From assembly GCF_000411455.1 (NCBI RefSeq), contig NZ_KE150457.1, positions 308,401 to 372,400 of the forward strand: 64,000 bases of DNA. Direction: 5' to 3'. Below the pieces are notes generated by a model, which was given only the letters and a program-made list of their open reading frames with translations, ran no database searches and had not been told where the DNA came from. This DNA is from Microbacterium sp. oral taxon 186 str. F0373. GTDB taxonomy: Bacteria > Actinomycetota > Actinomycetes > Actinomycetales > Microbacteriaceae. Both the position numbers and the translations under genes were made by a program. Below are positions 1 through 8,981 of the stretch, piece by piece (the first letter of the stretch is position 1; every line of letters starts with the position of its first letter).

Positions 1-69
1 ACGGTGAAGCAGGGCCTGCGGGCCCGGCTGCGCTGAGCGGATACCGTGTGCGGCGTGGCTCCGGTTGCC

Positions 70-1995
70 TCAGCCGTCGACGACGGCCACGAGTTCGTCG
101 AGGAAGGGTCCGAAAGACGTGCCGCGGCGGACGATCCGCTGCACGCTGTCGCGTTCGCTGAACACTTCGACCAGCTGCTCGAACACCGTCTGGAACGCTT
201 CGCGATCGCTCTCGGAGAAGGCCACCATCGCGATCACCTGCACGCGCCCTTCGCCCCAGGCCATGGACGGGTCGGCGATGCCCACGGCGATCGCCGTGCG
301 CGCCGCGGTCATCCCGATCGCGTGGGGCACCGCGAGCGCGTCGGTGAAGGCGGTCGATGACAGCCGTTCGCGCTCGAGCGTGCGCTGGACGTACCCCTCA
401 TCGATGACGCCCAGCGCGACGAGTCGGGCTCCGAGGTCGCGGATGACGCTCTCCTCGTCGGCATCCGCGGCAACGCGCCCGATGAAGGCGTCGGCGGAGA
501 AGTAGCGGCCGAGCTCATCGCGCAGTCGCGCCAAGCGGCGCGCACGGCGCACGCGTCCGGCCGCCGCCTGCACCCGCTCGATGTCGCTCTCCGTGAGGAA
601 GGGCTGGATGCGCACGATGCCGTCACCGGTGAAGGGCGGGTCGATCGTCGTGAGGATCAGATCGGTCTCGATCGCCCGCCAGTCGGGGTCGGCCCGTGTG
701 TCGACGCCGACGACGTCGACCGCCTGTCCGAGCGAGCGGTCCACGCTCGATCGCAGCAGTTCATGCAGTTCGTAGTACCCGGGGCACACGATCGTCGCGG
801 TCAACACCGTGCCGGCGTGACGGCTCCGTTCCAGCTGGCCGCCGACGTGCATCGCGATGTAGGCGATCTCGTCGTCCAGGAGCGGGATGCCGAGAAGCCC
901 CCGCAGCCCGTCGGCGATGAACACCGCGACCTCGAAGATCATCGGGTAGGTCGCCTTCAGCGAGCGGGTGAGGGGGTTGCGCGACCACGCCTGCTCCTGT
1001 GCGCGCAGCCGCAGGTTCTGCACGTGGAGGGCGAGACGCAGCACGAAATCCTCGTGCTCGATATCGACGAGGAACTCGGATGCCGCACGGTGCACGACGT
1101 CGCGCACCGCCGCCTCGACCTCGGGCTGCAGACCCGCTCGTGTCACCGACGCGGCCTCACCGGGACCGGGCGCGACGACGCGGCCGAGGACGAGCGCGGA
1201 GAGGTGGCGCCGGTCGCCCGCCCCCAGGCGAACCCCCAGATGGCGCTCACAGAGCGTGTCCAGCAGCGTCCCCACCTGCTCCTGAGCGGGCGTCGTGCTC
1301 TCCAGCGCCGTCGTCTCCAGCGCACGGTCGTGGGCGACGCGGTCGGCGGTGATGGCGACGTGCATCATCACATCGCCGATACCGAACTCGTTGACGAAGT
1401 AGCCGAGCTCGCGCAGACCCGAAACGAGATCGGCTTTGAACGGGCCGAAGACCGCTTCGCCGATCGATCCCGCGCCGAGGCTGCGCCGGAGGGCATCGAG
1501 GTCGAACGCGCCGTCGTCCGTCTCGTCGTGGGCAAGCCGGCTCAGCAGGCGACGCTGTGCCATCTCCGTGCCCTTCAGCCGCGCGCGCGATCCGCTGCGC
1601 TCCAGCGTGAGCTCGGTGTCGCCCAGCAGCGCACGGACCCGGCCCAGGTCTCCCTCGAGGGTCGCCGGACTGACATGGAAGTCCTCGGCGGTCTCGAAGA
1701 CGTCGATGCCCTCGCGGCCCGACAGCAGTCGACGCACGAGCCGGTGCACGCGCTCCCGCGGCGTCGCGGCATCCGCTCCGGCGCGCAGCGCTGCGGGCGC
1801 ATCCGCACCCGCGCGATACCCGAGCGGACCGGACTCCACGACGACGCCCCGCGGCACGCGGGCGTTGAGCGCGGTGACGTAGCTGCGGATGCTGCGCGGC
1901 GTCACTCCGACGATGTCGGCGAGCTCGGCGGCCGTAAGCCAGTCATCCTCGCGCGCGAGCAGAGCGATGACCCGGTCCTGGCGCGCTCTGCTCAT
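70..1995 (-). CDS. mtlR: PRD-containing BglG/MtlR-type transcriptional regulator with PTS EIIA domain
   Basis: Likely transcriptional regulator of the divergent mannitol PTS operon. About 641 residues, the usual size for MtlR-type activators. The N-terminus holds a winged HTH (roughly residues 5-60), followed by a second helical DNA-binding region, then two PTS regulation domains rich in His (around 180-400). Next comes a IIB-like stretch with the motif IVCPGYYE and a C-terminal EIIA(Fru/Mtl) domain with the phosphorylatable His in AVPHAI. In this family HPr and Enzyme II components phosphorylate the PRD, IIB and IIA sites, coupling activity to PTS flux. A GTG six bases upstream (position 2001) is an alternative start; I chose the ATG at 1995 because GGTGG precedes it. 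The gene faces away from the IIB-HPr-EI-EIICB genes, with a nested palindrome between. Mannitol specificity is inferred from the neighbours. Confidence 0.85.
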   Translation of the reverse strand: MSRARQDRVIALLAREDDWLTAAELADIVGVTPRSIRSYVTALNARVPRGVVVESGPLGYRAGADAPAALRAGADAATPRERVHRLVRRLLSGREGIDVFETAEDFHVSPATLEGDLGRVRALLGDTELTLERSGSRARLKGTEMAQRRLLSRLAHDETDDGAFDLDALRRSLGAGSIGEAVFGPFKADLVSGLRELGYFVNEFGIGDVMMHVAITADRVAHDRALETTALESTTPAQEQVGTLLDTLCERHLGVRLGAGDRRHLSALVLGRVVAPGPGEAASVTRAGLQPEVEAAVRDVVHRAASEFLVDIEHEDFVLRLALHVQNLRLRAQEQAWSRNPLTRSLKATYPMIFEVAVFIADGLRGLLGIPLLDDEIAYIAMHVGGQLERSRHAGTVLTATIVCPGYYELHELLRSSVDRSLGQAVDVVGVDTRADPDWRAIETDLILTTIDPPFTGDGIVRIQPFLTESDIERVQAAAGRVRRARRLARLRDELGRYFSADAFIGRVAADADEESVIRDLGARLVALGVIDEGYVQRTLERERLSSTAFTDALAVPHAIGMTAARTAIAVGIADPSMAWGEGRVQVIAMVAFSESDREAFQTVFEQLVEVFSERDSVQRIVRRGTSFGPFLDELVAVVDG

Positions 1996-2005
1996 ATCCA
2001 CCAGT

Positions 2006-2057
2006 CAACCACGCCCATCGCGGGGTGTTTCCGCCCCCGCGGAAACAGGTGTGGTTG
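2006..2057. promoter_or_regulatory. Nested palindrome between the divergent regulator and the mannitol PTS operon
   Basis: The outer arms are CAACCAC (2006-2012) and GTGGTTG (2051-2057). Inside them GTTTCCGC (2027-2034) and GCGGAAAC (2039-2046) form a perfect 8-bp inverted repeat around four C bases. The element fills the gap between the divergent genes, where an activator or repressor operator would be expected. Binding by the adjacent regulator is inferred. Confidence 0.55.
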
Positions 2058-2104
2058 TCGCCTCCCAGCGCTTTCACAAGAATGGCGGAGAAGGAGGCGG
2101 ATCG

Positions 2105-2449
2105 ATGAGGATCCTCGTTGTGTGCGGCGCGGGAGCGTCGAGCACGTTCGTCGCGCAGCGTGTTCGTCACGCGGCGCAGGCGGCCGAGCGTGAGCTCAGT
2201 GCCGTCGCCGGCACCGAGCAGTCGCTCCCGATCGACATCGATGCCGCAGACGTGGTGCTCGTGGGTCCCCACCTGCAGAGCAGCCTGGATCGCATCCGTC
2301 GCGAAGCGGCGCCGCGTCTCGTACGCGTGATCCTCCTTCCGCCCGACATCTACAGCGATCTCCACGGCACGCGCACCCTCGCGCTGATCGACGAGACCCT
2401 GAGGACAGACCCCGACATGCCCGCTTCGACGGAGAGGAACCCCGCATGA
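2105..2449 (+). CDS. Stand-alone PTS IIB-like protein
   Basis: A 114-residue protein beginning MRILVVCGAGASSTFV, which matches the phosphocysteine loop of lactose/cellobiose-family EIIB proteins (Cys7 would be the phosphorylation site). It starts at the ATG at 2105, which follows a strong AAGGAGG-type ribosome site; longer in-frame starts upstream lack one. Its stop overlaps the HPr start in an ATGA junction, so the two are translationally coupled. No IIC of the lactose/cellobiose type is nearby, and the mannitol permease downstream carries its own IIB domain. This protein may therefore be a regulatory phosphocarrier, for example signalling to the PRD regulator. That role is inference. Confidence 0.75.
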   Translation: MRILVVCGAGASSTFVAQRVRHAAQAAERELSAVAGTEQSLPIDIDAADVVLVGPHLQSSLDRIRREAAPRLVRVILLPPDIYSDLHGTRTLALIDETLRTDPDMPASTERNPA

Positions 2450-2721
2450 GCTCTGTGTCCCGCACGATCCGCATCGGATCGTCCAACGGATTGCACGCCC
2501 GCCCCGCGAAGCTCTTCGCCCAGGGCGTGAAGGACTCCGGCCTGGAGGTCACGATCTCCAAAGGCGCGGGTGCACCGGTCAACGCCGCCAGCATCCTGGG
2601 CGTCATCTCCCTCGGAGCGGAGAAGGGCGACTACGTCACCCTCACCGCGGAAGGCGAGAACGCCAACGCCGTGCTCGACGTACTCGCCGAGCTGCTCACG
2701 ACCGACCACGACGACAACTGA
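2446..2721 (+). CDS. ptsH: Phosphocarrier protein HPr
   Basis: A 91-residue HPr that passes phosphate from Enzyme I to EIIA domains. The active-site loop GLHARPA places the phosphorylated His at residue 17. The regulatory-serine region reads NAASILGV, with Ser49 at the place of Ser46 of low-GC Gram-positive HPr. Actinobacterial HPr is usually not controlled by an HPr kinase, and none is seen here. The start overlaps the upstream IIB stop by four bases, and Enzyme I follows 20 bases downstream after GAAAGAGA, so the general PTS proteins are built into the sugar-specific operon. Confidence 0.93.
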   Translation: MSSVSRTIRIGSSNGLHARPAKLFAQGVKDSGLEVTISKGAGAPVNAASILGVISLGAEKGDYVTLTAEGENANAVLDVLAELLTTDHDDN

Positions 2722-2741
2722 ACCGAAAGAGAGACCCGAAG

Positions 2742-4406
2742 ATGAGTGAACTGCGTGGAGTGGGTATCGGACTGGGCGTCGCCCAGGGTCCCGTGGCCCG
2801 TATGGCCGACCCGCTGCCCGCCCCCTCGGACGTACCCAGCACGCTGACACCCGCCGAGGAGCTGGCCCGCGTGCGCGCGGCGGTCTCCGCCGTCGCCCGT
2901 GAGCTCGAGGAGCGCGGCTCGAAGGCCGGAGGTCTCGCCCGCGACGTCCTGGAGGCCCAGGCGATGATGGCCGAGGACCCCACACTCGACACCGAGGTCT
3001 CCACGCGCGTGAACGCCGGCAAGACCGGCGAGTATGCCGTACACGAGGCGTTCGCGAGTTTCCGCGACACCCTGGCCGCGATGGGCGGCTATCTCGGCGA
3101 GCGCGCCGCCGACCTCGACGACGTCGCCCAGCGCGTCATCGCACGCCTGCGCGGCCTGCCCGCCCCGGGCGTGCCCGACCCCGGTCACCCGTTCGTGCTC
3201 GTCGCGAAGGACCTCGCCCCCGCCGACACCGCCCTGCTCGACCTCGACCAGGTGCTCGCGCTCATCACGACCGACGGCGGGCCGACCTCGCACACCGCGA
3301 TCCTGGCGCGCGAGAAGTCCATCGTCGCCATCGTCGGCGCCGCCGCCGCGAAGGATCTCACCGACGGGCAGACGGTCATCGTGGATGCCGCGAAGGGTGT
3401 CGTGACCGTCGACCCCACCGAGGACGAGCTCGCCCAGGCCCACAACCGCGCCGCCGACCGTGCCGCCGCGGCATCCGCCCCGCTCACCCCGGGTGCACTG
3501 AAGGACGGCTCCGCCGTGCCGCTGCTGGCCAACCTCGGCAAGCCGGGCGGCGCCGCCGAGGCGGTCGAGCTGGGCGCCGAGGGCGTCGGACTCTTCCGCA
3601 CCGAGTTCCTCTTCCTGTCGGCCACGCAGGCACCGACCGTCGACGAGCAGACCGCGTCGTACACCGAGCTGCTGAAGGCGTTCCCCGGCAAGAAGGTCGT
3701 CGTCCGCGCTCTCGACGCCGGGGCGGACAAGCCCCTCGCCTTCCTCAACGACGCGCACGAAGACAACCCCGCCCTGGGCCTTCGGGGCCTGCGCGCCCTC
3801 CGCGCCAGCGAGGACATCCTGCGCGAGCAGCTCACCGCGCTCGCGAACGCGGACGCCGCGACCGAGGCCGACCTCTGGGTCATGGCGCCGATGGTCGCCA
3901 CCGTCGAGGAAGCGGACTACTTCGTGACGCTCGCGAAGGAGTACGGCATCAAGACCGCCGGCGTCATGGTCGAGGTCCCCTCGTCCGCGATCCAGGCGAA
4001 GCGCATCCTCCAGATCGCGGACTTCGCCTCCATCGGCACGAACGACCTCACGCAGTACACGCTCGCCGCCGACCGCCTGCTCGGCTCGGTGGCGTCGTAC
4101 CAGGACCCCTGGCACCCCGCGGTCCTGGAGCTGATCAAGATGACCGCCTCCGGCGGCAAGGCCAACGGCAAGCCGGTCGGCATCTGCGGCGAGGCCGCCG
4201 CCGACCCGCTGCTGGCCGTCGTGCTCGTGGGCCTCGGCGCGACGACGCTGTCGATGGCTCCCACGGCCCTCGCGGACGTGCGCGCCTCGCTTCTGCAGTA
4301 CACCCGCGAGGATGCCGAGCGCATCGCCGCGGCCGCTCTTGCCGCCGATGACGCGGCATCCGCACGATCGGCGGCTCAGGCCGCCGCTGAGAACCTCGCC
4401 GGCTGA
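2742..4406 (+). CDS. ptsI: PTS Enzyme I (phosphoenolpyruvate-protein phosphotransferase)
   Basis: Cytoplasmic Enzyme I, 554 residues, close to the family norm of about 570. It autophosphorylates from PEP and charges HPr. The N-terminal HPr-binding and phosphohistidine domain ends with the GGPTSHTAI signature, His184 being the active site. The C-terminal PEP-binding TIM barrel shows GLFRTEFLF, the IGTNDLTQYTLAADR segment and the catalytic-acid motif GICGEAAADP with Cys482. It lies 20 bases after ptsH and 31 bases before the mannitol permease, probably in one transcript. The C-terminus is alanine-rich and low in complexity. Confidence 0.95.
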   Translation: MSELRGVGIGLGVAQGPVARMADPLPAPSDVPSTLTPAEELARVRAAVSAVARELEERGSKAGGLARDVLEAQAMMAEDPTLDTEVSTRVNAGKTGEYAVHEAFASFRDTLAAMGGYLGERAADLDDVAQRVIARLRGLPAPGVPDPGHPFVLVAKDLAPADTALLDLDQVLALITTDGGPTSHTAILAREKSIVAIVGAAAAKDLTDGQTVIVDAAKGVVTVDPTEDELAQAHNRAADRAAAASAPLTPGALKDGSAVPLLANLGKPGGAAEAVELGAEGVGLFRTEFLFLSATQAPTVDEQTASYTELLKAFPGKKVVVRALDAGADKPLAFLNDAHEDNPALGLRGLRALRASEDILREQLTALANADAATEADLWVMAPMVATVEEADYFVTLAKEYGIKTAGVMVEVPSSAIQAKRILQIADFASIGTNDLTQYTLAADRLLGSVASYQDPWHPAVLELIKMTASGGKANGKPVGICGEAAADPLLAVVLVGLGATTLSMAPTALADVRASLLQYTREDAERIAAAALAADDAASARSAAQAAAENLAG

Positions 4407-4437
4407 CGGCGCGGCACATTCGAAGGGAACGAAGACA

Positions 4438-6117
4438 ATGACAACGGCGTCCACGACATCGACGGGGGTGAACCGCGCACGCGTCGGCGTGCAGAGGTTC
4501 GGCACCTTCCTGTCCGGCATGATCATGCCGAACATCGCGGCCTTTATCGCCTGGGGCTTCATCACGATGCTCTTCATCACGAAGGGCTTCTTCGGCGCGG
4601 AGAGCCCGTTCGGGTGGCACTGGTCTCCCGTCGCGGAGATCATCGGTGGCGGCGGAAACGCGGCGGACATCGGCTGGAACGGCGCGATGACGGCGCTGGC
4701 GAGCGGCGATGCGGGCAACTTTGCGGCCTACGTCGGCCTCGTCGGCCCGATGGTCACCTATCTGTTGCCGCTGCTGATCGCCAACACCGGCGGTCGCATG
4801 GTCTACGGCGAGCGCGGCGGCGTGGTGGCGACGATCGCCACCATGGGTGTCATCGTCGGCACCGACATCCCCATGTTCCTCGGCGCGATGATCATGGGCC
4901 CGCTGGCGGCCTGGATCACCAAGCAGATGGACAAGCTCTGGGACGGCAAGATCAAGCCGGGCTTCGAAATGCTGGTGAACAACTTCTCCGCCGGCATCCT
5001 GGGCATGATCTTGGCGATCGTCGGTTTCTTCGCCTTCGGCCCCATCATGCTGGGAATCTCGACGTTCCTCGGCGGCATCGTGGGCTGGCTCGTCAGCGTC
5101 AACCTGCTCCCGCTGCTGTCGATCATCGTCGAGCCGGCGAAGGTGCTGTTCCTCAACAACGCCATCAACCACGGCGTGTTCACCCCCCTCGGCATCCAGC
5201 AGGCGACCGAGGCGGGCAAGTCGATCCTCTTCCTCATCGAGGCCAACCCCGGCCCCGGCGTCGGACTTCTGCTCGCCTTCACCTTCTTCGGCGTCGGTGC
5301 GGCTCGCGCTTCGGCTCCGGGCGCGATCATCATCCAGTTCTTCGGCGGCATCCACGAGATCTACTTCCCGTACGCGCTGAGCAAGCCGATGACGATCCTC
5401 GCCCTCATCGCGGGAGGCGCGACCGGCGTGACGACCAACATGCTGCTGGGCGGCGGCCTCGCTTTCCCGGCAGCTCCCGGAAGCATCATCGCCGTGACTG
5501 CCGCGGCCATCGGCCCGGGCGTCGGCAACCTGTTCGTCGTGTATCTGTCGGTGATCCTCGCCGCCACCGTGACGTTCTTGATCACCGCGGTGATCCTGCG
5601 GGCGTCCCGCAAGCGTGACCTGGCCGCAGAGGCGGACTCCAGCGCATCGTTCGAGGCGGCGATCGCCCAGACCGAGGCGAACAAGGGCAAGAGCTCCGAG
5701 GCCCTCGCCGGCCTCCGCGCCGGGGCGGCCGCGAACGCCGGGCTCGAGGGTGACCAGTCGTCGCTGTCGGCCGACCGGGCCGCCGACGCCGTCGCCGCGG
5801 GAACGGTGGTACCCGCCGCACGCGTGACGAACATCGTGTTCGCCTGCGACGCCGGTATGGGCTCGTCCGCGATGGGCGCGAGCGTGCTGCGCAACAAGAT
5901 CAAGAAGGCGGGCATCGACGACGTCTCGGTCACCAACAAGGCGATCGCCAACCTCGACGGCAGCGAAGACCTCGTGATCACCCAGCAGCAGCTCACCGAC
6001 CGCGCACGCGGGCGCACGCCGAACGCGACTCACGTGTCGGTGGACAACTTCATGAACTCGCCGAAGTACGACGAGGTCGTGGATCTGGTGGTCCAGCAGC
6101 ACAAGAACCAGGCCTGA
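4438..6117 (+). CDS. mtlA: PTS mannitol transporter subunit EIICB
   Basis: Membrane permease that imports mannitol and phosphorylates it to mannitol-1-phosphate. 559 residues from the ATG at 4438, which is preceded by GAAGGGAACGAAG; earlier in-frame starts lie inside the Enzyme I gene. The IIC part (to about residue 380) opens with FGTFLSGMIMPNIAAFIAWG and carries NNAINHGVFTPLG and the substrate-site motif GGIHEIYFPY, all typical of mannitol EIIC. A linker of roughly 80 residues leads to the IIB domain, whose FACDAGMGSSAMG loop carries Cys470. EIIA is not fused but is encoded separately by the next gene. Confidence 0.94.
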   Translation: MTTASTTSTGVNRARVGVQRFGTFLSGMIMPNIAAFIAWGFITMLFITKGFFGAESPFGWHWSPVAEIIGGGGNAADIGWNGAMTALASGDAGNFAAYVGLVGPMVTYLLPLLIANTGGRMVYGERGGVVATIATMGVIVGTDIPMFLGAMIMGPLAAWITKQMDKLWDGKIKPGFEMLVNNFSAGILGMILAIVGFFAFGPIMLGISTFLGGIVGWLVSVNLLPLLSIIVEPAKVLFLNNAINHGVFTPLGIQQATEAGKSILFLIEANPGPGVGLLLAFTFFGVGAARASAPGAIIIQFFGGIHEIYFPYALSKPMTILALIAGGATGVTTNMLLGGGLAFPAAPGSIIAVTAAAIGPGVGNLFVVYLSVILAATVTFLITAVILRASRKRDLAAEADSSASFEAAIAQTEANKGKSSEALAGLRAGAAANAGLEGDQSSLSADRAADAVAAGTVVPAARVTNIVFACDAGMGSSAMGASVLRNKIKKAGIDDVSVTNKAIANLDGSEDLVITQQQLTDRARGRTPNATHVSVDNFMNSPKYDEVVDLVVQQHKNQA

Positions 6118-6137
6118 TCGCTCAGGCCCACCCTGAC

Positions 6138-6176
6138 GCCGCGGGGACGGGATGCGCGATGCCCCGCCCCCGCGGC
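6138..6176 (+). terminator. GC-rich hairpin between mtlA and mtlF
   Basis: GCCGCGGGG-ACGGG (6138-6151) pairs imperfectly with CCCCGCCCCCGCGGC (6162-6176) across a 10-base loop. There is no U-tract. It may end or attenuate mtlA transcripts, since a separate -10 candidate for mtlF follows. Confidence 0.5.
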
Positions 6177-6204
6177 TCTCACCCGATACAGCGTCGCCCA
6201 GACG

Positions 6205-6210
6205 TACGAT
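6205..6210 (+). promoter_or_regulatory. Candidate -10 box (TACGAT) for mtlF-mtlD
   Basis: TACGAT lies 36 bases before the mtlF start and just after the intergenic hairpin, which would give a short leader. No convincing -35 was seen. Confidence 0.35.
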
Positions 6211-6246
6211 GACCGAGACGACGCTACGCACAGAGACGAGGACGAC

Positions 6247-6684
6247 ATGTCACGCGATGTACTGAAGATCGATCAGGTTCGGATCCACTCCGGATCGGTC
6301 ACGAAAGAGCACGCCATGCGTGAGGCCGCGGACATCCTCGAAGCCGCCGGAGCCGTCACCTCCGCCTACTACGACGCGATGCTCCAGCGCGAGCAGACCG
6401 TGTCCACCTACATGGGCAACGAGCTCGCGATCCCCCACGGCACCAACGAGACGAAGGATGCCATCCTCGACTCGGCGCTCTCGTTCGTCCGCTATGACGG
6501 CGGCGTCGACTGGGACGGCGAGAAGGTCAGTTTCGTCGTCGGCATCGCCGGCAAGGGCGATGAGCACCTGGACATCCTCTCGCAGATCGCCCTGATGTTC
6601 TCCGAAGACGAGGAGGTCGCACGCCTGAAGGCGGCGACCACCGCAGAGGACCTGTTCGCACTGCTGTCGACGGTGAACGGCTGA
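6247..6684 (+). CDS. mtlF: PTS mannitol EIIA component
   Basis: A 145-residue cytoplasmic EIIA(Fru/Mtl) protein that relays phosphate from HPr to the IIB domain of MtlA. The active-site motif ELAIPHGT puts the phosphohistidine at residue 64. The opening [13 protein letters not shown] and the NETKDAIL segment match stand-alone mannitol EIIA. A GAGG ribosome site precedes the ATG. The stop shares a base with the mtlD start (TGATG), so translation is coupled. Confidence 0.93.
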   Translation: MSRDVLKIDQVRIHSGSVTKEHAMREAADILEAAGAVTSAYYDAMLQREQTVSTYMGNELAIPHGTNETKDAILDSALSFVRYDGGVDWDGEKVSFVVGIAGKGDEHLDILSQIALMFSEDEEVARLKAATTAEDLFALLSTVNG

Positions 6685-7832
6685 TGAAGGCCGTCCACTT
6701 CGGCGCCGGTAACATCGGTCGCGGCTTCGTCGGGCTGCTGCTGCACGAAGGCGGCTACGAGCTGGTGTTCTCGGATGTCGCGGCATCCTTGGTCGACGCC
6801 ATCAACGCGGCTTCGGAGTACACCGTCCACGAGGTCGGCGATGGCGGCACCGACACGGTCGTGACAGGCTTCCGCGCGATCAACAGCGCCACCGATCCGC
6901 AGGCGCTGATCGACGAGATCGCCACCGCCGAGGTGGTGACCACCGCGGTCGGCCCGACGATCCTGCGCTTCGTCGCGCCGCACATCCTGGCCGGTTTGGC
7001 CCTGCGCGACCCGTCTCGGCCTCCGCTGCAGGTCATGGCGTGCGAGAACGCGATCGGGGCGACCGACACCCTCCGCGACGAGATCCGCGAGCAGGCGGGT
7101 GACGCGTGGGACGCGATCAGCAACCGGGCGGTGTTCGCCAACACCGCCGTCGACCGAATCGTGCCCGCACAGCCGGAAGGCGCGGGGATCGACGTCACCG
7201 TGGAACCCTTCTTCGAATGGGCCATTGAACGGCCCCCCTTCGCCGACGCCCCACCCCACATCCCCGGCGCCCACTTCGTCGACGACCTCGCCCCCTATAT
7301 CGAGCGCAAGCTCTTCACGGTGAACACCGGTCACGCCGCGACCGCCTACTTCGGGGCCCGCGCGGGCGTCGAGAAGATCTCCGACGCGCTGGCGGATCCG
7401 TCCATCGTCTCCCGCGTGTCCGCCGCGCTCGAAGAGACGTCCGCACTGCTGGTCGCGGTGCACGGATGGGATGCTGCCGAGCTCGCCGAGTACCGTGCGA
7501 CGATCCTGCGCCGCTTCGCCAACCCGGCTCTGCCCGACACCGTCGGCCGCGTCGGGCGCCAGCCGTTGCGCAAACTCTCGCGACACGAGCGGTTCATCGG
7601 CCCCGCCGCGGCCGCCGCCGAGCGGGGGCTGGCCACGACCGCCCTGGTCGAGGCGATCGGGGCGGCGCTGGAGTTCGACGAGCCCGACGACGAGCAGTCG
7701 GTGGAGATGCAGCGACGACTGCGCGCCGAGGACGCGGCCACCTTCACCGCCGCGGTGACGGGTCTGGAGCCGTCGCACCCGCTGTTCGCCGCGGTCGAAG
7801 CCGTCGTCGCACAGCGTCAGTCCGAGCTCTGA
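6684..7832 (+). CDS. mtlD: Mannitol-1-phosphate 5-dehydrogenase
   Basis: Oxidises mannitol-1-phosphate to fructose-6-phosphate with NAD+, finishing mannitol entry into glycolysis. 382 residues, the normal length. The N-terminus [17 protein letters not shown] is the MtlD Rossmann fingerprint. The [10 protein letters not shown] segment is typical of the catalytic region of polyol-specific long-chain dehydrogenases. It is translationally coupled to mtlF. The locus therefore holds every step from PEP to fructose-6-phosphate. Downstream an 8-bp GC inverted repeat (GCCCCGGG at 7844, CCCGGGGC at 7884) may help termination. Confidence 0.95.
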   Translation: MKAVHFGAGNIGRGFVGLLLHEGGYELVFSDVAASLVDAINAASEYTVHEVGDGGTDTVVTGFRAINSATDPQALIDEIATAEVVTTAVGPTILRFVAPHILAGLALRDPSRPPLQVMACENAIGATDTLRDEIREQAGDAWDAISNRAVFANTAVDRIVPAQPEGAGIDVTVEPFFEWAIERPPFADAPPHIPGAHFVDDLAPYIERKLFTVNTGHAATAYFGARAGVEKISDALADPSIVSRVSAALEETSALLVAVHGWDAAELAEYRATILRRFANPALPDTVGRVGRQPLRKLSRHERFIGPAAAAAERGLATTALVEAIGAALEFDEPDDEQSVEMQRRLRAEDAATFTAAVTGLEPSHPLFAAVEAVVAQRQSEL

Positions 7833-7899
7833 CCCGCTCCCGCGCCCCGGGACGGCGGACCGCGCTGGCTTCCGGCCGCGGAGCCCGGGGCCCCTTCCA

Positions 7900-7989
7900 C
7901 CGTTCACAACTCCGGAGATCCCTCGGTACACCGCACCCAGCCAGGGCTGTGGCCGACGGTCGCGAGCACATCTCCGGAGTTGTGAACGG
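7900..7989. repeat. Inverted-repeat doublet A1, upstream of the first DUF559 gene
   Basis: CCGTTCACAACTCCGGAGAT (7900-7919) is mirrored perfectly over 20 bases by 7970-7989, with 50 bases between the arms. The interior contains a small hairpin, CAGCC-AG-GGCTG (7938-7949). Measured from the G of the GTTC core to the mirrored C, the unit is 86 bases long, exactly as in the downstream copy. Nothing else in the mtlD-DUF559 gap looks functional except a weak GC inverted repeat. Confidence 0.9.
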
Positions 7990-8084
7990 CGACGCCTCCT
8001 CCCCCGCGCCCCGCTGAATCCGGTCGTCCACCGACGAGGCACACAAAGCCCTGCCCGACGGGCGTCGCGGTCAGAGTTCTGGAC

Positions 8085-8981
8085 ATGATCCGATCTTCTG
8101 CCGACCGTCCCGTTCTGCCCAGCGACGTCCCGACCGCTGTTCTGCGGCGTGCTCACCTGCTCGCCGCGGGAGCCACCGGCCGACAGATCACCGATGCGGT
8201 GCGCGACGGACGGCTCCTGCGCCTGCGGCGCGATCACTATCTGCCCCGGGACACCGATCCGCAGGTGTGCGCGGCGGTGCAGTGGGGCGGGCGCCTGGAC
8301 TGCGTCTCACTGTTGCGACTTCTCGGCGTGTTCGTACGGGAGCGTGCGGGGTTGCACATCCAGCTCGCTCCGGACGCCTCCCGCACGCCGCGACCGGAGG
8401 CGTCGACGGAGATCGTGCGACATTGGCGTCCCACCTCCAGCGCCGCCGATGATGTGCTCGTACCTGTCCGCGAAGCACTATGTGCAGCGGTGCGCTGCCA
8501 GCGGCCGCGGGATGCGGTCGCCACGCTCGACAGCGCGTGGCATCTCGGGGCAGTGGATGAAGACGGTCTCGCTGACGTCTTCGCGCACGTTCCCGGGCGC
8601 TACCGATCCCTGCGGCCGCTTCTCGACCAACGTGCGGAGGCGGGTACCGAGACCCTCGTCCGCCTCATGCTGCGCAGTCTGGGATGCCACGTGGACCTGC
8701 AGGTTCGAATCGACGGCGTCGGCCGAGTGGATCTCCTCGTCGACGGCTGGCTTGTCATCGAGTGCGACAGTCGCTCGCACCACGGGTCGTGGGGGGATCA
8801 CAAGCGAGACCGCCGCAGGGATGCCGCCGCAATCGGACTCGGCTTCACGACTCTGCGGCTGCTCGCCGAGGACATCCTCTTCCGTCCGGAATGGGTGATC
8901 GAGGTTCTCCGGCGGGCGGTAGCCCGCGGCCCTGGCACCACGCCGCGCACCGTGCGAGTTCACAACTCCGGTGAACTGTGA
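8085..8981 (+). CDS. AbiEi-like N-terminal domain plus DUF559 (PD-(D/E)XK, Vsr-like) nuclease-fold protein
   Basis: 298 residues. The N-terminal part (about 15-75) resembles the winged-helix AbiEi antitoxin domain, with the LLRLRRDHYLPRD stretch usual there. The C-terminal part (about 180-285) is DUF559-like: RVDLLVDGWLVIECDS gives Asp216, Glu226 and Asp228 with His232/233 behind, a plausible PD-(D/E)XK metal site. It is a clear paralogue of the protein at 29854-30693 (shared RAEAGTETLVRL and VDLLV.GWL.IECDS, with identical Asp-Glu spacing). No toxin partner is adjacent. Inverted-repeat doublets bracket the gene, and the right one encodes the last seven codons and the stop. Nuclease activity and repeat binding are inferred. 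Confidence 0.8.
   Translation: MIRSSADRPVLPSDVPTAVLRRAHLLAAGATGRQITDAVRDGRLLRLRRDHYLPRDTDPQVCAAVQWGGRLDCVSLLRLLGVFVRERAGLHIQLAPDASRTPRPEASTEIVRHWRPTSSAADDVLVPVREALCAAVRCQRPRDAVATLDSAWHLGAVDEDGLADVFAHVPGRYRSLRPLLDQRAEAGTETLVRLMLRSLGCHVDLQVRIDGVGRVDLLVDGWLVIECDSRSHHGSWGDHKRDRRRDAAAIGLGFTTLRLLAEDILFRPEWVIEVLRRAVARGPGTTPRTVRVHNSGEL

Noticed and set aside
1..36. Open frame of 11 codons ending in TGA at the left edge, possibly the tail of an upstream gene
   Set aside because: Too short to show coding signal or homology.
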